Shown piece after piece: positions 1 to 7,990 of a DNA stretch of 23,738 nucleotides. Position numbers and translations under genes: made by a program. The first letter of the stretch is position 1. Each line of letters starts with the position of its first letter. The notes beneath the pieces were generated by a model, which was given only the letters and a program-made list of their open reading frames with translations, was not told the origin of the DNA and searched no databases. Source of the DNA: DATFXM01 sp035315885 (GTDB lineage Bacteria; Acidobacteriota; Blastocatellia; UBA7656). The stretch covers positions 1-23,738 of the forward strand of contig DATFXM010000039.1 in the NCBI GenBank assembly GCA_035315885.1, in the 5' to 3' direction.

Positions 1-366
1 GACCTTGCCATCTTTGTTCGCGTCGAGCGCTTTTAGCAACGTCTCACCAAAGCGCATACCGCCGCCTGCCACTCTGGCTCGGCCGCGGTTCCACTCTTCT
101 TCGTCGATGAATCCGTCATGGTTCTCGTCGTAGCGATCAAAAATCTGAGAAGGCAGGCTACCCCATTCGGCTCGGCTGATCTTCTTGTCCTTGTCCTTGT
201 CGAGGTCGGCGAATTGGGGCATCTGAAAACGGCCCTGTCCGCCGCCGAATCCTCGAGACCGCTGAGACTCACCCTGCGACGATGGAGGCGGCTCCTGCGC
301 CTTCACCGTGAGACATCCGCCGATTACGATTGCGGCGAAAAAAACAACTCCGACTACACTTTTCAT
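1..366 (-). CDS. EF-hand calcium-binding exported protein, partial (C-terminus off the left edge)
   Basis: The frame is open from an ATG at 366 to the window edge, giving 122 residues without a stop. The N-terminus is a signal peptide with a hydrophobic core, ending near VKAQ. A Cys at residue 18 after IGG could instead mark a lipoprotein. Then come canonical 12-residue EF-hand loops: DKDKDKKISRAE and DENHDGFIDEEE, with a third (DANKDGKV) cut by the edge. The calcium ligands at loop positions 1, 3, 5 and 12 are present in the first two. A strong SD (GAGGAGA, spacer 9) precedes the ATG. The gene lies 25 bases after the TonB-dependent receptor on the same strand, so it is probably the last known member of that operon. 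The role is likely periplasmic or surface calcium binding; the exact function is unknown. Confidence 0.85.
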   Translation of the reverse strand, partial: MKSVVGVVFFAAIVIGGCLTVKAQEPPPSSQGESQRSRGFGGGQGRFQMPQFADLDKDKDKKISRAEWGSLPSQIFDRYDENHDGFIDEEEWNRGRARVAGGGMRFGETLLKALDANKDGKV

Positions 367-391
367 TGCGGTACTTCTCCTCACGTCTGTA

Positions 392-3361
392 TTAGAAATT
401 GAATCTTATTGCGCCTTCGATTCTCCTCGATGGCTGGGCGCGATTTGCGAGCCCAAAGAAGGGCGAAGTCAACGTGCCGATGTAGTTCATCAGGTTTGTA
501 TGGTTGAAGATGTTCGTCGCGTTGATGGTTAGAGTCAGGTTGTACTTGTGCCGCGCGTCGCCACCCGGACCTGCCCCGCGTCCTCCGCTTCCACGGCCTC
601 CACCGCCGCCGAAGCCGCCACCGCCAAATCCGCCGCCTCGTGGTCCACCTCCGGGTCCGCGATTGCCTGGCCGTGCCCCGCCGCGACCTGAGGGTTGGCC
701 TCCCTGTTCGTCTTGAGGCTGGCCGTTGACCGCAACTCGTCCCCAGTTCACTGGTGGGGGCCCGAATCCGATCGTTTTCGATACCGCCAGATTCACGTTG
801 AAGTAGCCGGGCCCCTGACCGAAGTTCCGCGGGATTATGACGTCGCCCGGTCGCGGGTCAGGGTTGAAAACTCCAAATGGAGTCACGATCGCTCCCGGAA
901 CGCCGACGTTCGCGAACGCCGGCCGGTCAGCGAACACGGTGTCCCGGTTATTATCGCGGCCGGTCACAATATTGAAGGGCCGGCCACTGTTGCCGAATAA
1001 GTAAGGACTCAGACGAATGCCCTTAGGCAAGCTGATCTGCCCGCCGACAAAGAACTGGTGCCTGACATCGTTCGAAGCGCGTCCGTACTCGATCGACAAA
1101 TCATACGGGTTCGCAGGCGACGATGATGCACCGTCGGTATCGCTGTGCGTATAGGCGAGAGTGTAGCCCGCGAACAACGACAGGTTGCGACTGATGTTCG
1201 AGCGCAGGTTGAATCTGATCTCGTTGCGAACCGAGCGGCCATTGGACTCCACTTCGAGAATTGGTCCCTGGTCCGGAAAAGGGAACACCAGGTTGCCGCC
1301 ATCAAACAGCGGCGCGTTTATGTTTCGCGCGCGAAGCAGGTGAACTCCGCGAGTCCACCAATAACTAACCGACCCCACCATCTTCCATGGAAGCTGCCTG
1401 TCATAACCAACATTAGCGATCATCACGTACGGATCCTGAAGCCCTTGCTGCTTGACGTGGATCGCAGAAGCTCTGGTCACCGCGCCGGTGAGATCGCCAG
1501 GAACATCGGCAAAGAACGGGGGCGCAAGGATCACAAACTGCTGTTGGTGCTCGCCGTCCAGCCGCGTGGTGTCGGCGGTTATGCCGCTGTCGAGGCCGTT
1601 GAAGAAGACTCCCGCGCCGGCTCTTATCGTGCTCTTGCGGGCTTTGTCCGGCGCAAACGCAATGCTTATGCGCGGAGCGAAATTCAGACGATCCTGCAAG
1701 TGCGTTTGAAACTCGTGTCTCAAGCCATACGACACGGACAGGCGGGGTGAAATCTTCCAGTCGTCTTGCACGTACCAGCCAAAGACCCATTGAGAGAAAC
1801 CGATGAACGGGTCGCCCCGAATTATCGAGAACTGAGACGGGTGATACCCGGGCACACCCTGTAGCACAAATCGATAAAGATCGAGTCCGGAGATCGGCGT
1901 AGTCGCGCCGTCAGGGCCGAGTATGGGCTGTCCGGTGGCATCGCGAAGAAAGTCTGAACCAAACGTAAACGTCCCCCCAAAGTTGGACTGATTTATGTTC
2001 TTGTATTGAAGTGCTTCCGCTCTAAAACCCGCCTTTATCGTGTGGGCCTTATGCGTGTAGGTGAGATTGTCGGCCAGATCGAGATTCCGGTTTTTGTTGT
2101 CGAGGAATAGCTGACCCTGATTTCCGCCCCCGATGAATGAATCGGTTACCTGAATCGTCGGATCCGTGTTTAACGCTTTGGTCAACGTTTCTCGTTGACT
2201 TGCCTGCAAGCGAAACTCGTTCACCGTATGTTCGGTGGCGATGGTTGTCAGCGAGAAGCGCAGGGTGTTGTCTATGGACTCGCTGTTAAACACGCGAGTC
2301 GGCAGGTCGAAACCTGACAATCCCTGATTCAGACGTTCGTTGTCAGTTCTGCGAAATTGAATGCCGATGGTGTGCTTCTTTGTTGCAAGATAATCGGAGC
2401 GGATTGAGAAATTGGTGAACCTCAAGGGCGCCTGGACGGTTGTGGTGAACGGCAGCGCTTGAAACGTGACCGGGTCGAGTACCGTAGCGTTCACCAGCGA
2501 ACTGTCGTCTTCCTCGCGCCGTTCGATGTCGAAGAAGAAACTCCACCTGTTCTTGATCAGGGGTCCGCTGAAAGTCCCGCTGTAGTTTCGCCGCTGCATA
2601 TCGGGCTTTGTCGGGAAAAATGCGCCCCTGGCGTTGAGTTCGTCGCTATTGAAATTGAACCGGAAGCTTCCGTGGAACGTGTCTGCGCCGGGCTTCAGGA
2701 CTATTTCTATTCGCGAACTGCCCGGCTCGGAATACTCTGCGGAAAACGGGTTCTGGTTTATGTTGATGCGCAGTATTGCTTCTTTTGGCGGAAGCTGTCC
2801 GCGCTCGCGAAACCCTCCCACGTAGATTGAGACATCGTCGCCTGCGCCTGCAGCTCCGGCCATCTGCTTCAACACGGTCAGCAGCTCGTCGGGATCGTCC
2901 GGTAGCGCGTCCAGATCTTTTTCGGTGATGGTTATGGCTGAGAGGTTCTGGTCGGGCTCGGTCGACACCATTGCGGAGTTATCTTTGATCTCGACGTTTT
3001 CGGTGAGTTGAACTTTTAGCAGCGGATCGAGCGTGATCTGTCGTTTGGAGGTCAGGTCTACCGGCTGGATGAATTTTGCAAAGCCTTCGACTTCGACGGT
3101 GAGTATGTAAGCGCCCGGCTTCACCGCGATTCGGTAATGTCCGCGGTCGTCACTCTGGGTGGTGCGTTTGTAGCCGCTCTCGTCTTCGAGGGTGAGTTTT
3201 GCTCCGACGATGTATGCGTTGGTTTCATCTAGTACGGTTCCTCGCAGCTCGGCCGATTCCTGAGGATCACCTTCGCGTCCTGCTCTCGCTTTAAACAACA
3301 CGGGACCGATCAAAGCCAACAATAGAAGACAGATTAGCAACCTCGACACAATTTTCGTCAT
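392..3361 (-). CDS. TonB-dependent receptor, Oar-like, with N-terminal carboxypeptidase-regulatory-like domain
   Basis: This 989-residue outer-membrane protein has a signal peptide (about 1-27), a carboxypeptidase-regulatory-like beta-sandwich (about 37-115, starting ELRGTVLDETNA), a plug region (about 120-230) and a long beta-barrel ending in aromatic Phe (AIRFNF), typical of BAM-inserted barrels. Repeated NIFNHTN/FGLANRA-type motifs near the C-terminus match the Oar-like receptors abundant in acidobacteria. Such receptors import ligands or display surface domains using TonB energy; the substrate cannot be read from sequence. A Gly/Arg/Pro-rich insert at about residues 880-934 sits just before the last strands. 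The SD AAGGA lies 10 bases before the ATG. Upstream on the same strand are the sigma, anti-sigma and Spy-like genes, and the EF-hand gene follows by 25 bases. Confidence 0.9.
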   Translation of the reverse strand: MTKIVSRLLICLLLLALIGPVLFKARAGREGDPQESAELRGTVLDETNAYIVGAKLTLEDESGYKRTTQSDDRGHYRIAVKPGAYILTVEVEGFAKFIQPVDLTSKRQITLDPLLKVQLTENVEIKDNSAMVSTEPDQNLSAITITEKDLDALPDDPDELLTVLKQMAGAAGAGDDVSIYVGGFRERGQLPPKEAILRININQNPFSAEYSEPGSSRIEIVLKPGADTFHGSFRFNFNSDELNARGAFFPTKPDMQRRNYSGTFSGPLIKNRWSFFFDIERREEDDSSLVNATVLDPVTFQALPFTTTVQAPLRFTNFSIRSDYLATKKHTIGIQFRRTDNERLNQGLSGFDLPTRVFNSESIDNTLRFSLTTIATEHTVNEFRLQASQRETLTKALNTDPTIQVTDSFIGGGNQGQLFLDNKNRNLDLADNLTYTHKAHTIKAGFRAEALQYKNINQSNFGGTFTFGSDFLRDATGQPILGPDGATTPISGLDLYRFVLQGVPGYHPSQFSIIRGDPFIGFSQWVFGWYVQDDWKISPRLSVSYGLRHEFQTHLQDRLNFAPRISIAFAPDKARKSTIRAGAGVFFNGLDSGITADTTRLDGEHQQQFVILAPPFFADVPGDLTGAVTRASAIHVKQQGLQDPYVMIANVGYDRQLPWKMVGSVSYWWTRGVHLLRARNINAPLFDGGNLVFPFPDQGPILEVESNGRSVRNEIRFNLRSNISRNLSLFAGYTLAYTHSDTDGASSSPANPYDLSIEYGRASNDVRHQFFVGGQISLPKGIRLSPYLFGNSGRPFNIVTGRDNNRDTVFADRPAFANVGVPGAIVTPFGVFNPDPRPGDVIIPRNFGQGPGYFNVNLAVSKTIGFGPPPVNWGRVAVNGQPQDEQGGQPSGRGGARPGNRGPGGGPRGGGFGGGGFGGGGGRGSGGRGAGPGGDARHKYNLTLTINATNIFNHTNLMNYIGTLTSPFFGLANRAQPSRRIEGAIRFNF

Positions 3362-3440
3362 TGGCGCTTATTCCTTCAGTGAGATGATGCTTGCGTTCCA
3401 CTGCGCCGCTATACCTATTGTTCGAGCTATTGATCGAGGG

Positions 3441-3495
3441 GCAAGCGCTTGCTGCGGCGCCCTCTTTATTTCTGGCTTTCTTATTTCTGGCTTTG
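3441..3495. repeat. 12-bp palindrome and 15-bp tandem duplication after the Spy-like gene
   Basis: GCAAGCGCTTGC at 3441-3452 is a perfect palindrome in the gap between the Spy-like gene and the receptor. At 3466-3480 and 3481-3495 a 15-base unit (TTATTTCTGGCTTTC/G) is repeated head to tail. The duplication carries the Spy-like stop codon, so in the gene's frame there are two stops five codons apart (SQK-stop-ESQK-stop). It looks like a local slippage duplication. Confidence 0.7.
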
Positions 3496-3909
3496 CCGGC
3501 GTTCCTCGCGTCGTTTGTCTTCTTCTTTGAGAAGTTCCTCAAACTTGGGAAGCTGGTCGTCGGTCAGCTCTGCTCTCATTCTGTCCCGGGATTTCTGTCT
3601 GATCTCGTTGAATCGAGGCTCGGCCTGTTTGAAATAGGGCTCGAGCTTCTTGCGTTCCTCCGCATATTGATTGAAGGTATCGTCCAAAATTGATTTGATC
3701 GAGTCTTCCTGCTGTCTGGTCAGCCGCAGTCGTTGATCCATTTTGCGCAGAATGATTTCCTGAGGTCTCGGTCTCTCATCCAGGTCGCTTTTGGCGGAAG
3801 TCATCCGCTGGTAGAGGTTCATTGAGAGAGCGCCGGCCGCAAAACCGATTGCGAAAACGGCCAGCACAATGACCCGTGCCCTGGATTTGCGCTTCGTATT
3901 ACCGTCCAT
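3481..3909 (-). CDS. Membrane-anchored Spy/CpxP-like (heavy-metal-sensor type) periplasmic protein
   Basis: The protein has 142 residues: a short basic N-terminus, one TM helix or uncleaved signal anchor (about 12-30), then an all-helical, highly charged periplasmic part. The motif LRLTRQQEDSIKSIL and the later ELTDDQLPKFEELL are the paired LTxxQ-like helices of Spy/CpxP/CnrX-type proteins, which act as chaperones or as sensors restraining an ECF system. The start is supported by a purine-rich GGAGGACAGGA stretch just before the ATG. It overlaps the anti-sigma gene by 11 bases, so translational coupling is likely. By analogy with CnrX it may tune the anti-sigma factor; that is inference from context. 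The metal or stress signal is not visible. Confidence 0.75.
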   Translation of the reverse strand: MDGNTKRKSRARVIVLAVFAIGFAAGALSMNLYQRMTSAKSDLDERPRPQEIILRKMDQRLRLTRQQEDSIKSILDDTFNQYAEERKKLEPYFKQAEPRFNEIRQKSRDRMRAELTDDQLPKFEELLKEEDKRREERRQSQK

Positions 3910-4423
3910 CTTTCCTGTCCTCCACCGCGGCTACTGAGTCGAGCACGTCGTCGGGAGACGGCTCCTGAATCTCATACGCCTCTTGACGCGCCGCAACCTG
4001 CTGTCGCGGATGCCCACTGTTCCAAAGCAGAGTAGCCCCAATTATCAACAAAAGCAGAACAGTCATGGCCGGGATCAACTGCCTGGCGGCCAGAAGGGCA
4101 GCAGTCCACCATTCGTCGCGGGGCTCAACGGTGACACCCGCCGGCCCTCGCGCTATTCTGGCTCGCAGCGCCTTAAAAAATTCGCGATCAGGTTCAATAT
4201 CCTCGGGGCACGCGGCGGCATTCAGCGTCGCGCGGCTTAACCCGAACAACCTGTACTCGAGGTCACAGGTGGAGCAGGATTCAAGATGCCGGAGCGCGGA
4301 AGCGATACCGTCAGCCGGATCGTGCGTAACCAGTCCAGTTCCATCAGTCTTGGGTCCGGCAAGGATCTCCGGAAATAGCTTACGAACCTGCCTGCATCCA
4401 ATTCTGGCAGTCTCATCCGTCAT
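3899..4423 (-). CDS. Zinc-binding (ZAS-type) membrane anti-sigma factor
   Basis: The 174-residue protein begins with a cytoplasmic domain carrying H46-x3-C50-x2-C53, the signature of zinc-containing anti-sigma domains, which clamp ECF sigma factors. One TM helix follows at about 115-134, then a short periplasmic tail of about 40 residues. The ATG has a GGAGGAG SD nine bases upstream. The gene overlaps the end of the ECF sigma gene by 11 bases and the start of the Spy-like gene by 11 bases, the tight arrangement expected of a sigma/anti-sigma pair. The small periplasmic part suggests that signal input comes through partners such as the downstream Spy-like protein (inference). Confidence 0.8.
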   Translation of the reverse strand: MTDETARIGCRQVRKLFPEILAGPKTDGTGLVTHDPADGIASALRHLESCSTCDLEYRLFGLSRATLNAAACPEDIEPDREFFKALRARIARGPAGVTVEPRDEWWTAALLAARQLIPAMTVLLLLIIGATLLWNSGHPRQQVAARQEAYEIQEPSPDDVLDSVAAVEDRKDGR

Positions 4424-5174
4424 GTCTCGCTGCTCCTCCCGTCTTGCTGCTCCTTCTGCTGCTCTTTCTCATTCGCTCCCCCGAAAGCAGCAACCGCTTC
4501 ATTGCTGCTCTCAGAGTGCGCCGCGCGCGAAATGCCCTGACCTTGACCTTCGATTGTCCCCAGCCGGTCAGATCGGCGACGTCCTTGACCGAATACCCGT
4601 CGCGGTCGATCAGGACCAGGACTATGCGATCCTCAGGATCGAGTTTCGAGAGCAACCGGTCGGCGATCTCCGCGGCGTCGCGCTGTCTTTCAAGCCCCGC
4701 GTGCCTGTCCCGCGCGACTTCGACCATTTGTAGCTCGAGCCACTCGCTGTCCTGCTGAGTCTCGTGCGGCAATTGCTGTTCTATTCTTCGCCGCTGTCCC
4801 CGCAACTGGTCATAGCAGGCGTTCACCGCAATCTTGGCGACCCATGCTTCAAATGATCGTCCCAGAGTGAAGGTGCCAAGCGAAAAGTACGCCTTGGCAA
4901 ATACTTCCTGCGCGATGTCCTCAACCATGTCGCGACGGCGGAAGAAGCTGCCGATGATGCTGAAGACCCTGGGACTGTGTTTTCTGACCAGAGCCTCGAA
5001 CGCGTCCTCGTCTCCGGCGACCGCCCGGGAGATCAACTGGTCCTCGGCCGATGAACCCTGCGAGGCAGATGACGACCTGTCGAATCCGTCACCTTCGACA
5101 TCTGCGCTCGGCGCCGGTTTTGCCGCTACGCCGGATGCTATGCGATGTCTGCTGAGTTCTTCGGCCTGATCCAA
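4413..5174 (-). CDS. ECF-type RNA polymerase sigma factor (RpoE-like)
   Basis: The 253-residue protein has an N-terminal low-complexity stretch of about 40 residues, a sigma-70 region 2 (about 47-115) with DIAQEVFAKAY and the following FEAWVAKIAVNACYDQLR, and a region 4 helix-turn-helix (about 165-220) with the typical GYSVKDVADLTGWGQSKVKVRAFRAR-like pattern. Regions 1 and 3 are absent, as in ECF sigmas. The start codon is TTG; it is favoured because GGAG lies five bases upstream and no early ATG exists. It heads a run of overlapping genes, followed by its anti-sigma factor. A triple 11-base direct repeat lies about 130 bases upstream. No clear ECF autoregulatory promoter was recognised. Confidence 0.9.
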   Translation of the reverse strand: MDQAEELSRHRIASGVAAKPAPSADVEGDGFDRSSSASQGSSAEDQLISRAVAGDEDAFEALVRKHSPRVFSIIGSFFRRRDMVEDIAQEVFAKAYFSLGTFTLGRSFEAWVAKIAVNACYDQLRGQRRRIEQQLPHETQQDSEWLELQMVEVARDRHAGLERQRDAAEIADRLLSKLDPEDRIVLVLIDRDGYSVKDVADLTGWGQSKVKVRAFRARRTLRAAMKRLLLSGERMRKSSRRSSKTGGAARHDG

Positions 5175-5551
5175 TTCAGCTCCACTGATCGCCTAGTTTT
5201 GGTCACCGCACGTTCGATGCTTCACAAGCTCCAGCGTGGGGAAGCTTCGCCTGAACCCCTGAACCCACCTCGCAGAACCTCGAACGGCTTCCAATCAAAC
5301 TCCGCGTCATTTCCGCGTCATTTCCGCATCACTCGCCGCTCGCGAGGCGGCCTCACCTTAGCGGCTCAGCAAACTAAACGCTAGCCCCCGGGACGCCCTT
5401 CAGGCAAGCGCGCGGCCCGCGCCTGTCCGGCGAAATTGGCAAAGAACCAACCAACACTAGTTAAGACGGGCGTTTAGCTCGGGCGGTTACTAAAACTCAG
5501 ATCAAAGGCTCGTCCGCGACCCCGCACCTTCAAAAGCTCACTCACCCGGCG
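5175..5551. other. 377-base intergenic region between the hemolysin III-like gene and the sigma operon
   Basis: No convincing gene is seen here. It holds the upstream region of the sigma operon on the minus strand. Visible structure includes three 11-base direct repeats (5300-5332), a short perfect stem GCCGC/GCGGC with the loop TCGCGAG near 5335-5351, and a GC-rich near-palindrome around 5407-5430. None has a T-tract marking a clear intrinsic terminator. Confidence 0.6.
5300..5332. repeat. Triple 11-bp direct repeat upstream of the ECF sigma gene
   Basis: The unit TTCCGCGTCAT occurs three times head to tail (5301-5310 lacking the first T, 5311-5321 exact, 5322-5332 as TTCCGCATCAC). The 11-base period is about one helical turn, so a regulator could bind all copies on one face. 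The repeat ends about 130 bases upstream of the sigma start. An operator role is inference only. Confidence 0.6.
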
Positions 5552-6214
5552 TTATGAACGCGGCAGTACATAGAATACCACCGCCATATAGTGACATATG
5601 CTGCCCGCCAGTACGAACAAGTGCCATATCGCGTGATTGAAGCGGAGGCGTCTTGATGCGAAGAAGATTACTCCAATGGTGTACAGCAAACCCCCTGACA
5701 ACAGCCAGGCAAGCCCTCCAGCGGGGATCGCGCTCACCAGCGGCTTTATCGCGATCACACACACCCAACCCATGGCTACGTACAACAGCGTCGAAACAAC
5801 CGGAAGGCGGTTAATGAAAAACGTTTTAAGAACAACTCCCGCAACACAGCACGACCACACCAGTCCAAAAAGCGTCCAGCCCCAAAAACCTCTGAGATTC
5901 ACCAGCGTGAACGGAGTGTAGGTTCCGGCTATCAGCAGGTAGATAGCCGAGTGATCCACCACCCGCAAAATGTGCTTGAGACGCGGCGAACGAGAGCTGT
6001 GATAGAGGGTCGAAGCTAGATACAAAATGACCAGCGTGGCTCCGTAGACGGTGCAGCTCGCGATGTGCCAGGGGCCGCCCCGCACGATCGCAAGCACCAG
6101 CAATACCGCAAACCCGGCAAGCGATAATGCCAGACCAAAACCGTGTGTCACCGCGTTCGCCAGTTCCTCAATGAGCAGCTCCGAGTTTTGGTGCTTGTTT
6201 AAACGCATGGTCAT
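5552..6214 (-). CDS. trhA: Hemolysin III / PAQR-family seven-TM membrane protein (TrhA/YqfA-like)
   Basis: The 220-residue protein has about seven hydrophobic helices and the family motifs in order: NAVTHGFG, STLYHSSRSPRLKHILRVVDHSAIYLLIAGTYTP-like core, and HAIWHLFVLAGSICHY near the end. The conserved Ser/His/Asp positions match the metal site of the PAQR/hemolysin III superfamily. In bacteria these proteins are linked to membrane-fluidity or energy homeostasis, while the 'hemolysin' name is historical. Length is typical. The ATG overlaps the stop of the AAA ATPase gene as ATGA (6211-6214), so translation is probably coupled. A second ATG two codons later is possible. Its link to the PspA/AAA operon suggests a common membrane-stress role (inference). 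Confidence 0.9.
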   Translation of the reverse strand: MTMRLNKHQNSELLIEELANAVTHGFGLALSLAGFAVLLVLAIVRGGPWHIASCTVYGATLVILYLASTLYHSSRSPRLKHILRVVDHSAIYLLIAGTYTPFTLVNLRGFWGWTLFGLVWSCCVAGVVLKTFFINRLPVVSTLLYVAMGWVCVIAIKPLVSAIPAGGLAWLLSGGLLYTIGVIFFASRRLRFNHAIWHLFVLAGSICHYMAVVFYVLPRS

Positions 6215-7920
6215 TTGATGTACCCGCGCAGCATTTCGATGCGCTGGCTGAGTTCGGCGGGTGTGAGGGTCCGATATTGAGACGGGACCATCTCCTTCGA
6301 TGTGGCTTCGCGGGCCGCAACCAGCATTTGATACTGGATTGCCATCTCGTCCCGGGCAGGAGTGAATTCAGATGCCACCTTCTCGACGTCCTCGCGCGCA
6401 ACCGCCGGCCTGCCCGCGAGCTTGGCGATTCGTCGTGCGCGAATCAGCATCGATTCTATGTCCGCACCCGAAAGCGTCAGCTTGTTTGTGGTTATCGGAG
6501 ACCAGTCGGTCACTTCGTGCTTTATCTTGTTCTTGCCGAGCATCGCCTCGACTATCGCGAGGCGGTCCTGCTCGGTATCCGGATAGAACAGCGATATGTG
6601 CTCCTCGGCTCGCCCTTGTCGTTTGAGATCGATTGGCAACAGATCGGGCCTGCTCGTCATCAGGATCCAAAGAATACGCCCCCGATTTCGAGTGTCCCCC
6701 ATTGCCCCCGCAAGCTTGGAAAAAACTCTGGCGTCCACACCCGAATCACCTCCGGTGTCTCTAGAGCCAAGCGTAGCGTCGGCTTCGTCGACAAGCACTA
6801 CTATCGGAGCCAGCGTCTGAAGCAGATTCAGAATCTTCTCGAGGTTCGCTTCGCTTGAGCCCACCCAGCGCTCTCGAAAATTCTTGAACGCAACGACATT
6901 GAGTCCGCAATCGTGCGCGAAGCACTCGGCGAGAAAAGTCTTCCCGGTTCCGACAGGCCCCGAGATCAGTATTCCCATTGGAGCTTCTTCGGTGTTGCCT
7001 TCACGAATCGTGCCGGCGATAGACTGCAGATACTGCTTGGCGGTAGCCATACCGCCAACCGAATCGAGCCCAAAGCGTGGATGCACAAACTCGACCAGCC
7101 CGACACATTCGGCCTCGATCAGTTCTTTCTTCTTGTATCTTATTTTTTCCAGCGTGAGGCCGTCGCCTTCGGTGGCGGCGCTGCGCAGCAGAGAGCTGAG
7201 ATGTACGCGATTCAAACCGGAAGTCATCTTCGCAAGCTGATCGTCGGGTACGTCCGACTTAAGCTCCGGAAGCTGACTCTTCAGATGTGCTATGAACTCC
7301 AGCCTTTCCGGATCGTCGGGATAGGGGATCTCGATGGCCGAAAGCCGCGAGTTCTGGCGAATGCGAGGGTGGGTCTCGGCCGGACTCTCCGCAATCAGGA
7401 TTACGATGTTGTCCTTCTTCAAGAGGCGCGAGCTGGTGATCCAACGCTGGAATGAAACCAGGTTCGTGCGGTCGTCGCCCGACATATAGCTGATGTCACC
7501 TGCAGGTATGATCGTATCGAGGAAGTTTATGATGACCGCAACTTGATCGCCGTAAAGCAGGAAATGTTCGATCAATGGAAGCGCTCTTGCCGGGTCCTTC
7601 GGCAGTTGCTTGAAGGCGTCACGGCCGGCAAGCGGATCCGAGACCCGAAGCTGAGCCATGAACGCTCGCTCAGCTTCGCCCGAACCGAACTTTATCCCTT
7701 CGCTTCGATTGTAGGTCAGAAGGTGTTTGGTTCCGACCAGCTCCCGCTGAAGGAAGTTCAGAAGGCTGATGTAATCGGTTCCCGCACGAACCAGATCATA
7801 GATGTTATTGTAGAGCAGAAAGTGACTCGCCTCGCCTGCATAGTACTTACGTGCCATGCGTCCGGCCCAGGCTGGCAACTGTTCCAGTTCGTCAAGTAGT
7901 AGCCTTGTTCGTGAGCTCAT
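6211..7920 (-). CDS. Tandem AAA ATPase with degenerate first domain, PspA-linked
   Basis: The 569-residue cytoplasmic protein has two AAA-like modules. The first (about 25-220) keeps a Walker B-like strand (VAVIINFLDT) and a sensor-1-like strand (NIVILIAES) but has no P-loop, so it should not hydrolyse ATP. The second (about 290-500) is complete: Walker A GPVGTGKT at 321-328, Walker B VLVDEADA with D378/E379, and a second region of homology ending in LKRQGRAEEHI, whose R434 and R437 are the likely arginine fingers. The layout resembles Ycf46-type and VCP-type classical AAA proteins. Such enzymes remodel proteins or membranes. It lies 70 bases after the two-TM coiled-coil gene and two genes after pspA, so a role acting on PspA assemblies is plausible. 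No clear SD is seen before the ATG. Confidence 0.85.
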   Translation of the reverse strand: MSSRTRLLLDELEQLPAWAGRMARKYYAGEASHFLLYNNIYDLVRAGTDYISLLNFLQRELVGTKHLLTYNRSEGIKFGSGEAERAFMAQLRVSDPLAGRDAFKQLPKDPARALPLIEHFLLYGDQVAVIINFLDTIIPAGDISYMSGDDRTNLVSFQRWITSSRLLKKDNIVILIAESPAETHPRIRQNSRLSAIEIPYPDDPERLEFIAHLKSQLPELKSDVPDDQLAKMTSGLNRVHLSSLLRSAATEGDGLTLEKIRYKKKELIEAECVGLVEFVHPRFGLDSVGGMATAKQYLQSIAGTIREGNTEEAPMGILISGPVGTGKTFLAECFAHDCGLNVVAFKNFRERWVGSSEANLEKILNLLQTLAPIVVLVDEADATLGSRDTGGDSGVDARVFSKLAGAMGDTRNRGRILWILMTSRPDLLPIDLKRQGRAEEHISLFYPDTEQDRLAIVEAMLGKNKIKHEVTDWSPITTNKLTLSGADIESMLIRARRIAKLAGRPAVAREDVEKVASEFTPARDEMAIQYQMLVAAREATSKEMVPSQYRTLTPAELSQRIEMLRGYIK

Positions 7921-7990
7921 CGCAGATTGTGAAGCTTATGCAATTCCTGAATGAGAATGGATGCGAATTGGGGCAATCTTCTTCCTCTTC

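Noticed and set aside
4065..4733. A 222-codon plus-strand frame
   Set aside because: It is antisense to the anti-sigma and sigma genes, which have clear domains; composition is that of a shadow frame.
5407..5430. A GC-rich near-palindrome as an intrinsic terminator of the hemolysin III-like operon
   Set aside because: The centre is mismatched and no T-tract follows on the minus strand, so it does not meet the usual criteria.
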